From assembly GCA_963803845.1 (NCBI GenBank), contig CAWDNZ010000004.1, positions 744,001 through 808,000 on the forward strand: 64,000 bases of DNA, given 5' to 3'. Under the pieces are notes generated by a model. The model ran no database searches and had not been told where the DNA came from. It worked only from the letters and a program-made list of their open reading frames with translations. This document shows positions 43,935 through 51,173 of the stretch, one piece after another. Numbering within the stretch: the first letter of the stretch is position 1; every line of letters begins with the position of its first letter. This DNA is from JABDIY01 sp963803845. GTDB taxonomy: Bacteria; Actinomycetota; Acidimicrobiia; Acidimicrobiales; SZUA-35. Made by a program: the position numbers and the translations under genes.

Positions 43935-44756
43935 CTAGGAGGAGGATTCCTGACACGGAAGCAACGCCCGGAACCGGATGGAAGGAGATCGCCAGAGATC
44001 GCCGGGCATAACCCACCGGCCGATCGCATCAGGAGCGGCCGGGCCGGGGTCAAACCCTCCCAGGGCGCCAACCACCACTCTGGCCGCCTCGATGAGCTGC
44101 TGACGATCAATCCGAGAACCGCGACCCCCCCGCAAGACCGGCACGGGTCCGATACTCATCACCTCCGCGGCCACTCGCTGGGAGATCTCCAGATCAACCA
44201 CCAATCGATCGTGGTCGGCGCCGGAGTTGAAGGCGAAATACACAAACGACGAACAGGTGTGTGAAACCCTCCGGTTGGTCCATCGTTCCGTCGCCGCCAG
44301 ACTGGCTCGCCGGACGACTCGGGCGGCAAGTTCAGGATTGCCATCGCCGGCATGCCAACGAGTTAGGGCAACGAAGCCGGCGAGAACGGCATCGTCCCAT
44401 GCATAGGCGTTTCGGCTTCCGATGAAATACCGGGCCCACTCGATCGCCCCCGCCCGGTCCACCTCGTCGCTCAAGCGGGCGACCGCAAGATACGTGTATC
44501 CGCCCTGAACCTGAGCCATGGTCCGTGTAACAAAGCGATCGCCATCTACCTCCACGATGCCCATTGTCCTGCCGTCTGCGGAGTCAACGTAGAGCGCGAT
44601 CCCAACGTGCCGCCAGAGTTCACCAGCGCTCGAACATAGGCTCTGAAGGAAGCCGGGACGGGAACAGAACACGATGTCGCCCTCCCTGACCTCGGAAACG
44701 TGGATCATCGGTAGCCGCGCCACCGACTCCGGAAGCGCAGGCGCGGCGGTGGTCAT
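43935..44756 (-). CDS. YiiX/permuted papain-like amidase-fold protein
   Basis: A 273-residue protein from ATG 44756, overlapping the CHAT stop (ATGA). The core is EGDIVFCSRPGFLQSLCSSA followed by ELWRHVGIALYVD, with His50, and later RVSHTCSSFVYFAFNSGADH with Cys168. The His-before-Cys order and the GDIVF/HVGI pattern match YiiX/YebB-like, circularly permuted NlpC/P60 (papain-fold) enzymes, which cleave or transfer acyl or peptide bonds. The insert between His50 and Cys168 is helical. No signal peptide was seen, so it should act in the cytoplasm. With a CHAT protein before it and a regulator behind, it may be an effector or processing enzyme. Confidence 0.75.
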   Translation of the reverse strand: MTTAAPALPESVARLPMIHVSEVREGDIVFCSRPGFLQSLCSSAGELWRHVGIALYVDSADGRTMGIVEVDGDRFVTRTMAQVQGGYTYLAVARLSDEVDRAGAIEWARYFIGSRNAYAWDDAVLAGFVALTRWHAGDGNPELAARVVRRASLAATERWTNRRVSHTCSSFVYFAFNSGADHDRLVVDLEISQRVAAEVMSIGPVPVLRGGRGSRIDRQQLIEAARVVVGALGGFDPGPAAPDAIGRWVMPGDLWRSPSIRFRALLPCQESSS

Positions 44757-45622
44757 AGAGCCACCAATTCCGTTGTGGCGGAAACCAGCGGTTGCGACGA
44801 AGGCGCCTCCAATGCGGCGTAGCCAGCCCATTCAAACGGAGGTCGATCACTCCGCAACGCCTGGACAGACCGGAGAGCTTCATCCGGGCTCAGTCCATTG
44901 GCGATCGCCGCCACCAAGGCATCCCCCAGCGGCTCGCAATGCCGATCCTCCACATCCCAAAGGGTCACGACGGCCGCAGTGATTCCGCGGCTTCTGACGC
45001 GGGGCAACAGGTCCGTGGTTCGACAGCCCATCAACAGCAGAATGTCAGAGCTTCCCACCGCCACCTCCTTGAGCAGCGTCTGAATCTCCTCCTGGTGTCC
45101 GTCCAATCGATGGATTCGAGCATTGGAATACCACCGATGGGGTCGATGGGGTCCCGTGAGTCTCGGTCGATACGCCGTTGCCTGCGCCTCGCCAACATCG
45201 TCGCCTAATGGCGCTGCTCCACCAACGAGTTGAACCGTGACAGCGCTCAGATGGACCAGAGACTCACCGCTTGCAGTACACCGGGCAGTGGCGATGGGCA
45301 GTCGGATAAGTTCATACGGCACCCGGACAACGAGCGACGGGACGCCACCCAGGTACCGGGCCAGCGGCTCCACCAGTCGGCTCCATGTGCTGGTCAGCAA
45401 CCGTTCCACAACTGCATTGCGGGCGGCCACTGCGTAGGTGTACTCCGAGCACGCATGTACCCGGTCCACTTCGGCGACTTTCTCCAGCAGATCCTGAATC
45501 CCGAGCCCAGGCAGCGGGATAGTCAGCCCCGTCCTACCGTCATCTCCGGCCGAGAGTTCCCAGCGCCAACTCGTGTGCCGGTCCCCTGGGGCCAACAAGG
45601 TTGCGATGGGTCGCCCGCTCAT
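44753..45622 (-). CDS. CHAT-domain (caspase-like) protein
   Basis: A 289-residue protein whose C-terminal 190 residues follow the CHAT pattern: VPYELIRLPIATARCTASGE with VHLSAVTVQLVGG, then ILLLMGCRTTDLLPRVRSRG, ITAAVVTLWDVEDRHCEPLG and ALVAAIANGLSPDEALRSVQ. Cys200 sits where the catalytic Cys is expected. The His region is short (ARIHRLDGHQEEI, His171/His176) and lies only 24-29 residues before Cys200, against about 45-60 in canonical CHAT proteases, so activity is uncertain. The N-terminal 90 residues are unrecognised. First gene of the three-gene operon; its upstream side runs into the dispersed repeat at 45698. Confidence 0.75.
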   Translation of the reverse strand: MSGRPIATLLAPGDRHTSWRWELSAGDDGRTGLTIPLPGLGIQDLLEKVAEVDRVHACSEYTYAVAARNAVVERLLTSTWSRLVEPLARYLGGVPSLVVRVPYELIRLPIATARCTASGESLVHLSAVTVQLVGGAAPLGDDVGEAQATAYRPRLTGPHRPHRWYSNARIHRLDGHQEEIQTLLKEVAVGSSDILLLMGCRTTDLLPRVRSRGITAAVVTLWDVEDRHCEPLGDALVAAIANGLSPDEALRSVQALRSDRPPFEWAGYAALEAPSSQPLVSATTELVAL

Positions 45623-45697
45623 GGCTCAGGGCGGCGGAGGATGCTGCTCATGCGACAAGATACTAGTAGCTAGTAGCAACACGGATCCGGACCCCAG

Positions 45698-45818
45698 GAG
45701 CCTGCGGCGCGATGGGAGCTGGCTGAGAGATTGCTGCTCACGATGTCAGCGCACCCGGGAGCCTGGGCGCAATGGGAGCTGGCTGAGAGATTGCTGCTCA
45801 CGTTGTCAGCGCACCCGG
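45698..45818 (+). repeat. Two tandem truncated left arms of the dispersed repeat
   Basis: Units starting at 45698, 45759 and 45819 share GAGCCTGCGGCGCGATGGGA and GCTGGCTGAGAGATTGCTG, at 61- and 60-base spacing. The first two end in CTCAC-ATGTCAGCGCACCCGG or CTCAC-TTGTCAGCGCACCCGG and lead directly into the next unit; the third continues into the full element. Confidence 0.9.
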
Positions 45819-46130
45819 GAGCCTGCGGCGCGATGGGAGCTGGCTGAGAGATTGCTGTCCCTCTGGGAGGCGTTCAAGCGCCACGCAGGCTTTCGCCTGC
45901 CCGGCCTACAACAGATCCTCGGTTACTGGTTCGCTTAACTACTCAACGGGCCACATCCCTCCGGGGGTTCTCAACACCCAGGCGAAGCTAAGCACTTTGA
46001 GCAGTTCAAGCTCAAAATCACACAACCAGTTAGTGCAGCGCCGGAGGCGAGAGCCTCCGTGGCGCCTGAACGGCCCCCGGAGGGACAGCAATCATGCTCC
46101 CAGCTGACATCGCCCCGGAGGGACAACACA
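45819..46130. repeat. Palindromic dispersed repeat, copy 2
   Basis: The left arm (GAGCCTGCGGCGCGATGGGA, TTGCTGTCCCTCTGGGAGGC, CAGGCTTTCGCCTGCCCGGC) is followed by the shared centre (ACTACTCAACGGGCCACATC) and an inverted right arm ending near CCCAGCTGACATCGCCCC. It matches copy 1 (28641-28956) in order, including the AACGGGCCACATCCCT word. With the tandem arms before it, it fills the 511-base gap between the CHAT gene and a thiolase gene. No gene is supported in this gap. Confidence 0.85.
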
Positions 46131-46133
46131 GCG

Positions 46134-47324
46134 TTAGAGCATTTCGATGATGGTGGCGTTGGCGAGGCCGCCGCCTTCGCACATCGTCTGCAAACCGTAT
46201 TTGCCGCCGGTCCGTTCGAGTTCGTGCACCATGGTGGTCATGAGTCGGGCGCCGGAGCCGCCCAACGGATGGCCCAGGGCGATCGCTCCCCCGTTGGGAT
46301 TCACCTTGTCCATGTTGGGATGATGCTCTTTGGCCCAGGCCAAGACCACAGAGGCAAACGCCTCGTTCACTTCGAAATGGTCGATGTCATTCATCGTGAG
46401 GTTGGCCTTCTTCAAGACCTTCTCGGTAGCAGGGATGGGGCCGGTGAGCATGGTGACCGGATCCACGCCGGCGAGGGCGAAGCTGTGGAACTTGGCCTTG
46501 GGCGTGAGGCCAAGCTCGGCGGCCTTGCTGGCGCTCATGATGAGCAGCGCCGATGCTCCGTCGGTGATCTGGCTGCTGTTGGCGGCCGTGACCTTGCCAT
46601 CCTCCTTGAACGCCGGCTTCAAGCTCGCGATCTTTTCCATGATGGGTTCACGAAGGCCACCGTCTGTCGTCACCATCTGGCCGGTCACTGTGACCTTGCC
46701 GGTGTCTCGGTCTCGGATCTTTTCGGCGACGGGAACGATTTCGGCATCAAATCGGCCCTCATCCCGGGCCTGGATCGCCAACCGTTGGGACCGGAAGCCG
46801 TACTCGTCCAGATCTTGCCGTGAGATATCCCACTTGTCGGCGATCATCTCGGCCCCAATGCCTTGGCCGACCAAGCCCCCGTCTTCGGCGTAACGCTCCT
46901 GCATTGCGTCGGTGAAGGCGAAGCCGGTCTGTTTCAACATCTGCGTCGCACCCATTGGCACGAAACTCATCACTTCTACTCCGGCGGCGATGACTACGTC
47001 GTACGCTCCGGCCATGACACCCTGGGCGGCAAAGTGAGCCGACTGTTGTGAGGAGCCACATTGACGATCGATTGTGGTAGCCGGGACCGACTCGGGCCAA
47101 CCTGCGGTGAGAACGGCGTTTCGTCCCACATTGAGCCCTTGGGCTCCCACCTGCATGACACAGCCCATGATCACATCGTCCACGAGCACCGGATCCAGGC
47201 TGTTCCGTTCGGCGATCGCTTTGAGCACTTCGGCGGCGAGATCGGCTGGGTGCCAGCCCGACAGCTTCCCAAAACGTTTGCCCATCGGGGTGCGAACGGC
47301 ATCAATGATTACGGCTTCTTCCAT
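46134..47324 (-). CDS. Thiolase, steroid/fatty-acyl degradation type
   Basis: A 396-residue thiolase. The acylated Cys is in TIDRQCGSSQQSAHFAAQGV, the His in ALGHPLGGSGARLMTTMVHE and the second Cys in LQTMCEGGGLANATIIE. The QCGSSQQ and MCEGGG patterns are typical of actinobacterial acetyl-CoA C-acetyltransferases (FadA5-like group) used in beta-oxidation or sterol side-chain degradation. It differs clearly from the other thiolase at 9132-10313. The stop lies within the end of the repeat array. No other beta-oxidation gene is adjacent. Confidence 0.93.
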   Translation of the reverse strand: MEEAVIIDAVRTPMGKRFGKLSGWHPADLAAEVLKAIAERNSLDPVLVDDVIMGCVMQVGAQGLNVGRNAVLTAGWPESVPATTIDRQCGSSQQSAHFAAQGVMAGAYDVVIAAGVEVMSFVPMGATQMLKQTGFAFTDAMQERYAEDGGLVGQGIGAEMIADKWDISRQDLDEYGFRSQRLAIQARDEGRFDAEIVPVAEKIRDRDTGKVTVTGQMVTTDGGLREPIMEKIASLKPAFKEDGKVTAANSSQITDGASALLIMSASKAAELGLTPKAKFHSFALAGVDPVTMLTGPIPATEKVLKKANLTMNDIDHFEVNEAFASVVLAWAKEHHPNMDKVNPNGGAIALGHPLGGSGARLMTTMVHELERTGGKYGLQTMCEGGGLANATIIEML

Positions 47325-47375
47325 CCCCGAATCGTCCTACGTCGTCGCCCTTGTCCGCAAATCGCCGCTCAGGCG

Positions 47376-47972
47376 CTACGGGTTCGCCACAGACACTCCA
47401 CACCGTTCGAGGAAATTGGCGATCATGGTCTTTCCGCCCACGGTGAGAACAGATTCGGGATGAAACTGGACCCCCTCCACCTCGAGATCCCGGTGACGCA
47501 TCCCCATGATGACGCCATCCGCAGTAGAGGCGGTGACCTCCAGAGACGCCGGGAGGTCATCGGCCCGGACGATGAGTGAATGGTAGCGAGTGGTCTGAAT
47601 TGGGCTGGACAAACCGGCGAACACCCCGGTGCCGTTGTGTTCAGTGTCAGAGGTCTTGCCGTGCATGAGTTCTGGGGCACCGATCACGGTGCCGCCGTAC
47701 AACTCCCCGATCGCTTGGTGCCCCAGACAGACACCGAGAACCGGTACCGAGCCTGCGAATGCTCGAATGGCTTCGATGCTCACGCCAGCAGCTGCGGGCC
47801 GACCCGGACCAGGAGAGATAAGCACGCCATCAGGTTTCATTGCCACGAGTTCCGGAACGGTTGCGACGTCGTTGCGAACCACGATCGGCGTGGCCCCGAG
47901 CTCGCCGAGGTATTGCACGAGGATGTAGACGAACGAGTCGTAGTTGTCGATCACCAGAATCTTGGGAGCCAC
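47376..47972 (-). CDS. Glutamine amidotransferase, PabA/TrpG type
   Basis: A 198-residue class I glutamine amidotransferase: KILVIDNYDSFVYILVQYLG, the catalytic Cys in PVLGVCLGHQAIGELYGG, and the His/Glu pair in EGVQFHPESVLTVGG. GTG 47972 starts VAPKILVIDNYDSF. This is the small subunit of aminodeoxychorismate or anthranilate synthase; the two cannot be told apart by sequence alone, and no large subunit is adjacent. In mycobacteria a similar gene (trpG/pabA) sits between crgA and pknB, so this location fits the conserved neighbourhood. Confidence 0.93.
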   Translation of the reverse strand: MAPKILVIDNYDSFVYILVQYLGELGATPIVVRNDVATVPELVAMKPDGVLISPGPGRPAAAGVSIEAIRAFAGSVPVLGVCLGHQAIGELYGGTVIGAPELMHGKTSDTEHNGTGVFAGLSSPIQTTRYHSLIVRADDLPASLEVTASTADGVIMGMRHRDLEVEGVQFHPESVLTVGGKTMIANFLERCGVSVANP

Positions 47973-48058
47973 GAGGCCAACGGTATCGCTTCGGAGTAGG
48001 TGGTTTCGCCGTTCCCGATGCCGCGCCCACTTCTCCCCGACCGGCTACGGTTTTGGGC

Positions 48059-48343
48059 GTGGCACGTCCTGACCCCAGCAAAAGCCGAGTGACGCCGAAG
48101 GGCACCCAGCCCGAAGGCCAGGTGAGCGAGCGGTCCATTCGCCCGGAACCAGTTGCACCGCTTCCCCCTTCGCCCATGTATGTCCCCGCGATCATGGTGA
48201 TCGGGTTTGTGGGAGGTCTCATGATGATCCTGGGCAACTACCTCTTTACGAGCGACGCGCTGGGCACACCGAGCAACTGGTACCTGTTGGGTGGATTGGG
48301 CCTCGTCCTCGTGGGAATTCTGGCGGCTACGCAATACCGCTGA
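48059..48343 (+). CDS. crgA: Cell division protein CrgA-like
   Basis: A 94-residue protein from GTG 48059: a basic N-terminus (VARPDPSKSRVTPKGTQ), a proline-rich segment, and two membrane helices (YVPAIMVIGFVGGLMMILGN, WYLLGGLGLVLVGILAATQY). This is the layout of CrgA, a small actinobacterial protein that interacts with FtsZ, FtsQ and PBPs to control septation. It is divergent from the amidotransferase and faces the zinc-ribbon membrane gene and the pknB cluster, the usual CrgA neighbourhood. The frame extends upstream, but that part overlaps the divergent gene. Confidence 0.85.
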   Translation: MARPDPSKSRVTPKGTQPEGQVSERSIRPEPVAPLPPSPMYVPAIMVIGFVGGLMMILGNYLFTSDALGTPSNWYLLGGLGLVLVGILAATQYR

Positions 48344-48557
48344 GCAACCTCACGGCGACCAACTGCCGCGAAAAGGAGCGATCCGCGCGACCACCCGCAC
48401 GCACGGCGCGAAGTGCTCGAGAAACTTCCCGGTTTGGGTAAAAATCCTGTTTTCGAGGTAGCGCCTGCCGGTCGGTCTGTCGTAGGATCTCATGAGCAAG
48501 GGGGCACCGTTACGAACTGGTGACGGAAACCCTTCGGGATTGTTACATCCCACAGGG

Positions 48558-48656
48558 TTATCCACCACTGTGGAAATCCTGAACCGCTAGTTTTCCACAG
48601 GCGTATTCGCAGGTGAGCGAGGTTTTCCCCATACTTGCGAACAGCTCATTGGACAA
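48558..48656. promoter_or_regulatory. Cluster of DnaA-box-like sequences in a convergent gap
   Basis: Words close to the DnaA box TTATCCACA or TTGTCCACA: TTATCCACC (48558-48566, one mismatch), ATTTCCACA on the minus strand (48569-48577), TTTTCCACA (48591-48599, one mismatch), TTTTCCCCA (48623-48631) and TTGTCCAAT on the minus strand (48648-48656). The gap 48344-48664 lies between two convergent genes, where no promoter is expected; the rest of it is mildly AT-rich with no gene. No dnaA, dnaN or gyr gene is nearby in the window. Confidence 0.45.
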
Positions 48657-48664
48657 GTAGCGTG

Positions 48665-49105
48665 TCACAGCACGTCGTCCAGGTTAGTTGTCAGCACCAT
48701 GGGCTCCGAGCAGTGCCGAGGGGGCTCTGGCACCTGGTCATTCGCCAATGTCAGCCGGAGTTCCGTTCCGCAGATTTCGCAACGGTAGGTAAGTTTTACC
48801 CGGCGTAGCTCTCCGGGCGGTGGAGCGTCGGGCACAGGGCGGGCGAACGCCCCGATCACCGCTACTCCGGCCATGAAAAGGGCATAGGAAACCGCCACTG
48901 CGACCACCGTCCGGACCAGCCCGAATCCTGCGAGAATCAAGACCAGGGCGGCGACCAGGGCGACAACTCGCACTCGAGAACGCCGCCGCCGCTGAACCTC
49001 CGCGTCATGGGCTGATGCGCCACCGATGATGGAATCGTCGGCATCGATGAAATCGGGAAAATCGGTGGTCGGTTCGAACTCCGAGCCCGGCGGTTGTTCG
49101 TCCAC
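48665..49105 (-). CDS. Membrane protein with C-terminal zinc-ribbon-like motif
   Basis: A 146-residue protein. The N-terminal 45 residues are acidic then basic (AEVQRRRRSRVRVV), followed by two membrane helices (VVALVAALVLILAGFGLVRT, VSYALFMAGVAVIGAFA), then RCEICGTELRLTLANDQVPE and PPRHCSEPMVL, where CxxC plus His-Cys could bind zinc. No known family was recognised. It lies 30 bases downstream of pknB and may be its last operon member. Conserved small membrane proteins are common beside pknB in actinobacteria. Confidence 0.7.
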   Translation of the reverse strand: MDEQPPGSEFEPTTDFPDFIDADDSIIGGASAHDAEVQRRRRSRVRVVALVAALVLILAGFGLVRTVVAVAVSYALFMAGVAVIGAFARPVPDAPPPGELRRVKLTYRCEICGTELRLTLANDQVPEPPRHCSEPMVLTTNLDDVL

Positions 49106-49135
49106 CGGCCCATCGTAGACCCAGATCGTCGGGAA

Positions 49136-51118
49136 CTACCCGCCGTCGGCGGGCGGGTCCGTAGCGGGAGGCTGGGTTGTTGGAGGCTGGGTTGGCGGCG
49201 GCGGCGCCAGTTCTACACCGACCCGAATAGTCACCGTGGACCCAGTGACCAGGGCCGTATTCCCGGCCGGGTTTTGGGATAGGACCACGCCGGCATCGGG
49301 TGAACCATTTGGCACGTCGACCAGCTCCACGAAGGGTGCGAACCCGGCCGCTTCCAAAGCGTTTTGGGCCGATGCTTGATCCAGTCCCACGACCGGTGGA
49401 ACCACGGCTTCCGGTGGACCGGTGGAAACGATCAAAAGAATCACGCGGTCAATGGACACCGGCGTGCCGGCGGCGGGATCGGTACGTATCACCAGACCCT
49501 CCTGGACCGTCTCCGATGCTTCCTGCACCAGCGTGGGGTTTGGCAAGCCGGCTCGACCCAACTCATTCGAAGCCACGATCACGGTCATGTTGGCTACCTC
49601 GGGGACATCCACCTGGTCCGGGCCACTGGATACGATGAGATTGACCTCACTGCCGCGATCCAACTCCTGATTGGGCGCCGGCTCGGACCGGATGACAACG
49701 TTCTCCTCGATATCGCTGCTCGGTTCGATGCTGAAATCAACAATGAAGCCGTCTTCGTTCAAACGCCGAGTTGCCTCATCCAACTTGAACCCGGAAACAT
49801 CCTGGAGCACGACTTTCTGTGAATCCTGAGCCACGGTGATCAGGACGGTTCCGCCCCGCTCGATCGGAGTTCCGGCCAGCGGAGACTGAGCGGTCACCGT
49901 GCCCGGCGCGATACCGGGCTCGGCGGGTTGGAAGTCGGTGTCCACGAAGAGCCCAAGCTCTCGGAGAATGGCTTCGGCCTCCGCCTCGGTTCGTCCCGTG
50001 ACGCCGGGAACTTCCACGGTGTCCGACGCAGCGTCAGATTCACCATCGCCAAAATTGACATAGATGTAGGAGGCGATCCCGGCCACGCCGAGGATCATGA
50101 GCACCAGCGCTATGAGGAAGAGACCATTGCGCCGGGCCGGTTCCACGTATTCAACGGGAGCGCCAGGCGGAACCATGGCCGGTGCGGCGATCGACGTGGC
50201 GGCCGCCGGGAGCATCGACGTTGCGGCGGCGGCGACGGCGACGTCGGCGGTGATCGCTTTTCGATTCGGGACCGGAAGTACCGAACCATCGGTGGAACTT
50301 CGTAACTCCGCCCGCAGCTCTTCGGCCGATGCGAAGCGATCGTGGGGCGCTTTGGCCAGCAGCCGATCGATCACCGCACCGAGCCGGCCCGGCACGTTGG
50401 GATTGATTTGGGCAGGGGTAGGCGGCTCATCCTGGACGTGTTTGTAGGCGATCGCCACCGGTGATTCCCCGGAGAAGGGCGGTTGGCCGGTGACCATCTC
50501 GAAGAGGACAACACCAAGGCTGTACAAATCGCTCCGTGGATCGACCTGTTTCCCTTGAGCCTGCTCTGGCGAGAAATATGTTGCCGTCCCCATGACCGAC
50601 CCGGTCTGGGTGAGATCGTCACCTCCGCCAAACGCACGAGCGATACCGAAGTCGGTGACTTTCACTTGTCCGGTCGGCGTGATCAGAATATTGCCGGGTT
50701 TCACATCGCGGTGAATGGTTCCGTTGCGGTGAGCGAATCCCAGCGCGGCGGCGGTGTCGATCGCTATCTCGGTGGCTCGATCAGGATGCAGCACTCCTTC
50801 GGTGCGCAGCACGTCGGCCAGACTCCGACCCTCCACGTACTCCATCACGATGAAGTACGTCTGGTCGTATTCTCCCCAATCGTAAACCGCCACAATGCTG
50901 GGGTGGTTCAAGTTGGCTGCGGCCTGGGCCTCTCGTCGGAAGCGCTCAACGAACAGTGGTTCCGATGCGAATTGTGGGAAGAGCACCTTCACGGCAACGG
51001 GTCGGTCCAGCAGTTGGTCATGCGCCAAAAAGACATCGGCCATACCGCCCCGGGCCAGACGACGGTGCAGTTCATAGCGTCCGTTTAGGACGGGGCGGGG
51101 TTTGGACGATTCAGTCAC
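49136..51118 (-). CDS. pknB: PASTA-domain Ser/Thr protein kinase (PknB)
   Basis: A 660-residue kinase. N-terminal catalytic domain: glycine loop (LARGGMADVFLAHDQLLDRP), VAVKVL Lys, HRDVKPGNIL, DFGIARAFGG and the APE-equivalent TYFSPEQAQG. One membrane helix (LIALVLMILGVAGIASYIYV) is followed by four PASTA repeats (starting VEVPGVTGRTEAEAEAILRE, VVLQDVSGFKLDEATRRLNE, VDVPEVANMTVIVASNELGR, AVVPPVVGLDQASAQNALEA) and a Pro/Thr-rich tail. PASTA domains sense peptidoglycan fragments, and PknB phosphorylates division and wall proteins. It lies downstream of pbpA, ftsW/rodA, pstP and fhaB in one operon. Confidence 0.98.
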   Translation of the reverse strand: MTESSKPRPVLNGRYELHRRLARGGMADVFLAHDQLLDRPVAVKVLFPQFASEPLFVERFRREAQAAANLNHPSIVAVYDWGEYDQTYFIVMEYVEGRSLADVLRTEGVLHPDRATEIAIDTAAALGFAHRNGTIHRDVKPGNILITPTGQVKVTDFGIARAFGGGDDLTQTGSVMGTATYFSPEQAQGKQVDPRSDLYSLGVVLFEMVTGQPPFSGESPVAIAYKHVQDEPPTPAQINPNVPGRLGAVIDRLLAKAPHDRFASAEELRAELRSSTDGSVLPVPNRKAITADVAVAAAATSMLPAAATSIAAPAMVPPGAPVEYVEPARRNGLFLIALVLMILGVAGIASYIYVNFGDGESDAASDTVEVPGVTGRTEAEAEAILRELGLFVDTDFQPAEPGIAPGTVTAQSPLAGTPIERGGTVLITVAQDSQKVVLQDVSGFKLDEATRRLNEDGFIVDFSIEPSSDIEENVVIRSEPAPNQELDRGSEVNLIVSSGPDQVDVPEVANMTVIVASNELGRAGLPNPTLVQEASETVQEGLVIRTDPAAGTPVSIDRVILLIVSTGPPEAVVPPVVGLDQASAQNALEAAGFAPFVELVDVPNGSPDAGVVLSQNPAGNTALVTGSTVTIRVGVELAPPPPTQPPTTQPPATDPPADGG

Positions 51119-51173
51119 AGCGTGCCAAGGGTAGTGAACGATTGGGTAACTAGGTGGTCAACAGGTCCGGTCG

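Noticed and set aside
45573..45938. A 121-residue frame with repeated LRRDGSWLRDCCSRCQRTRE
   Set aside because: It is the translation of the tandem repeat arms, partly antisense to the CHAT gene; the peptide repeat reflects the DNA repeat.
40426..46133. An integrated mobile island carrying the CHAT operon
   Set aside because: No integrase, transposase or att-type direct repeat was found at either edge; only the non-autonomous repeat and a palindrome are present.
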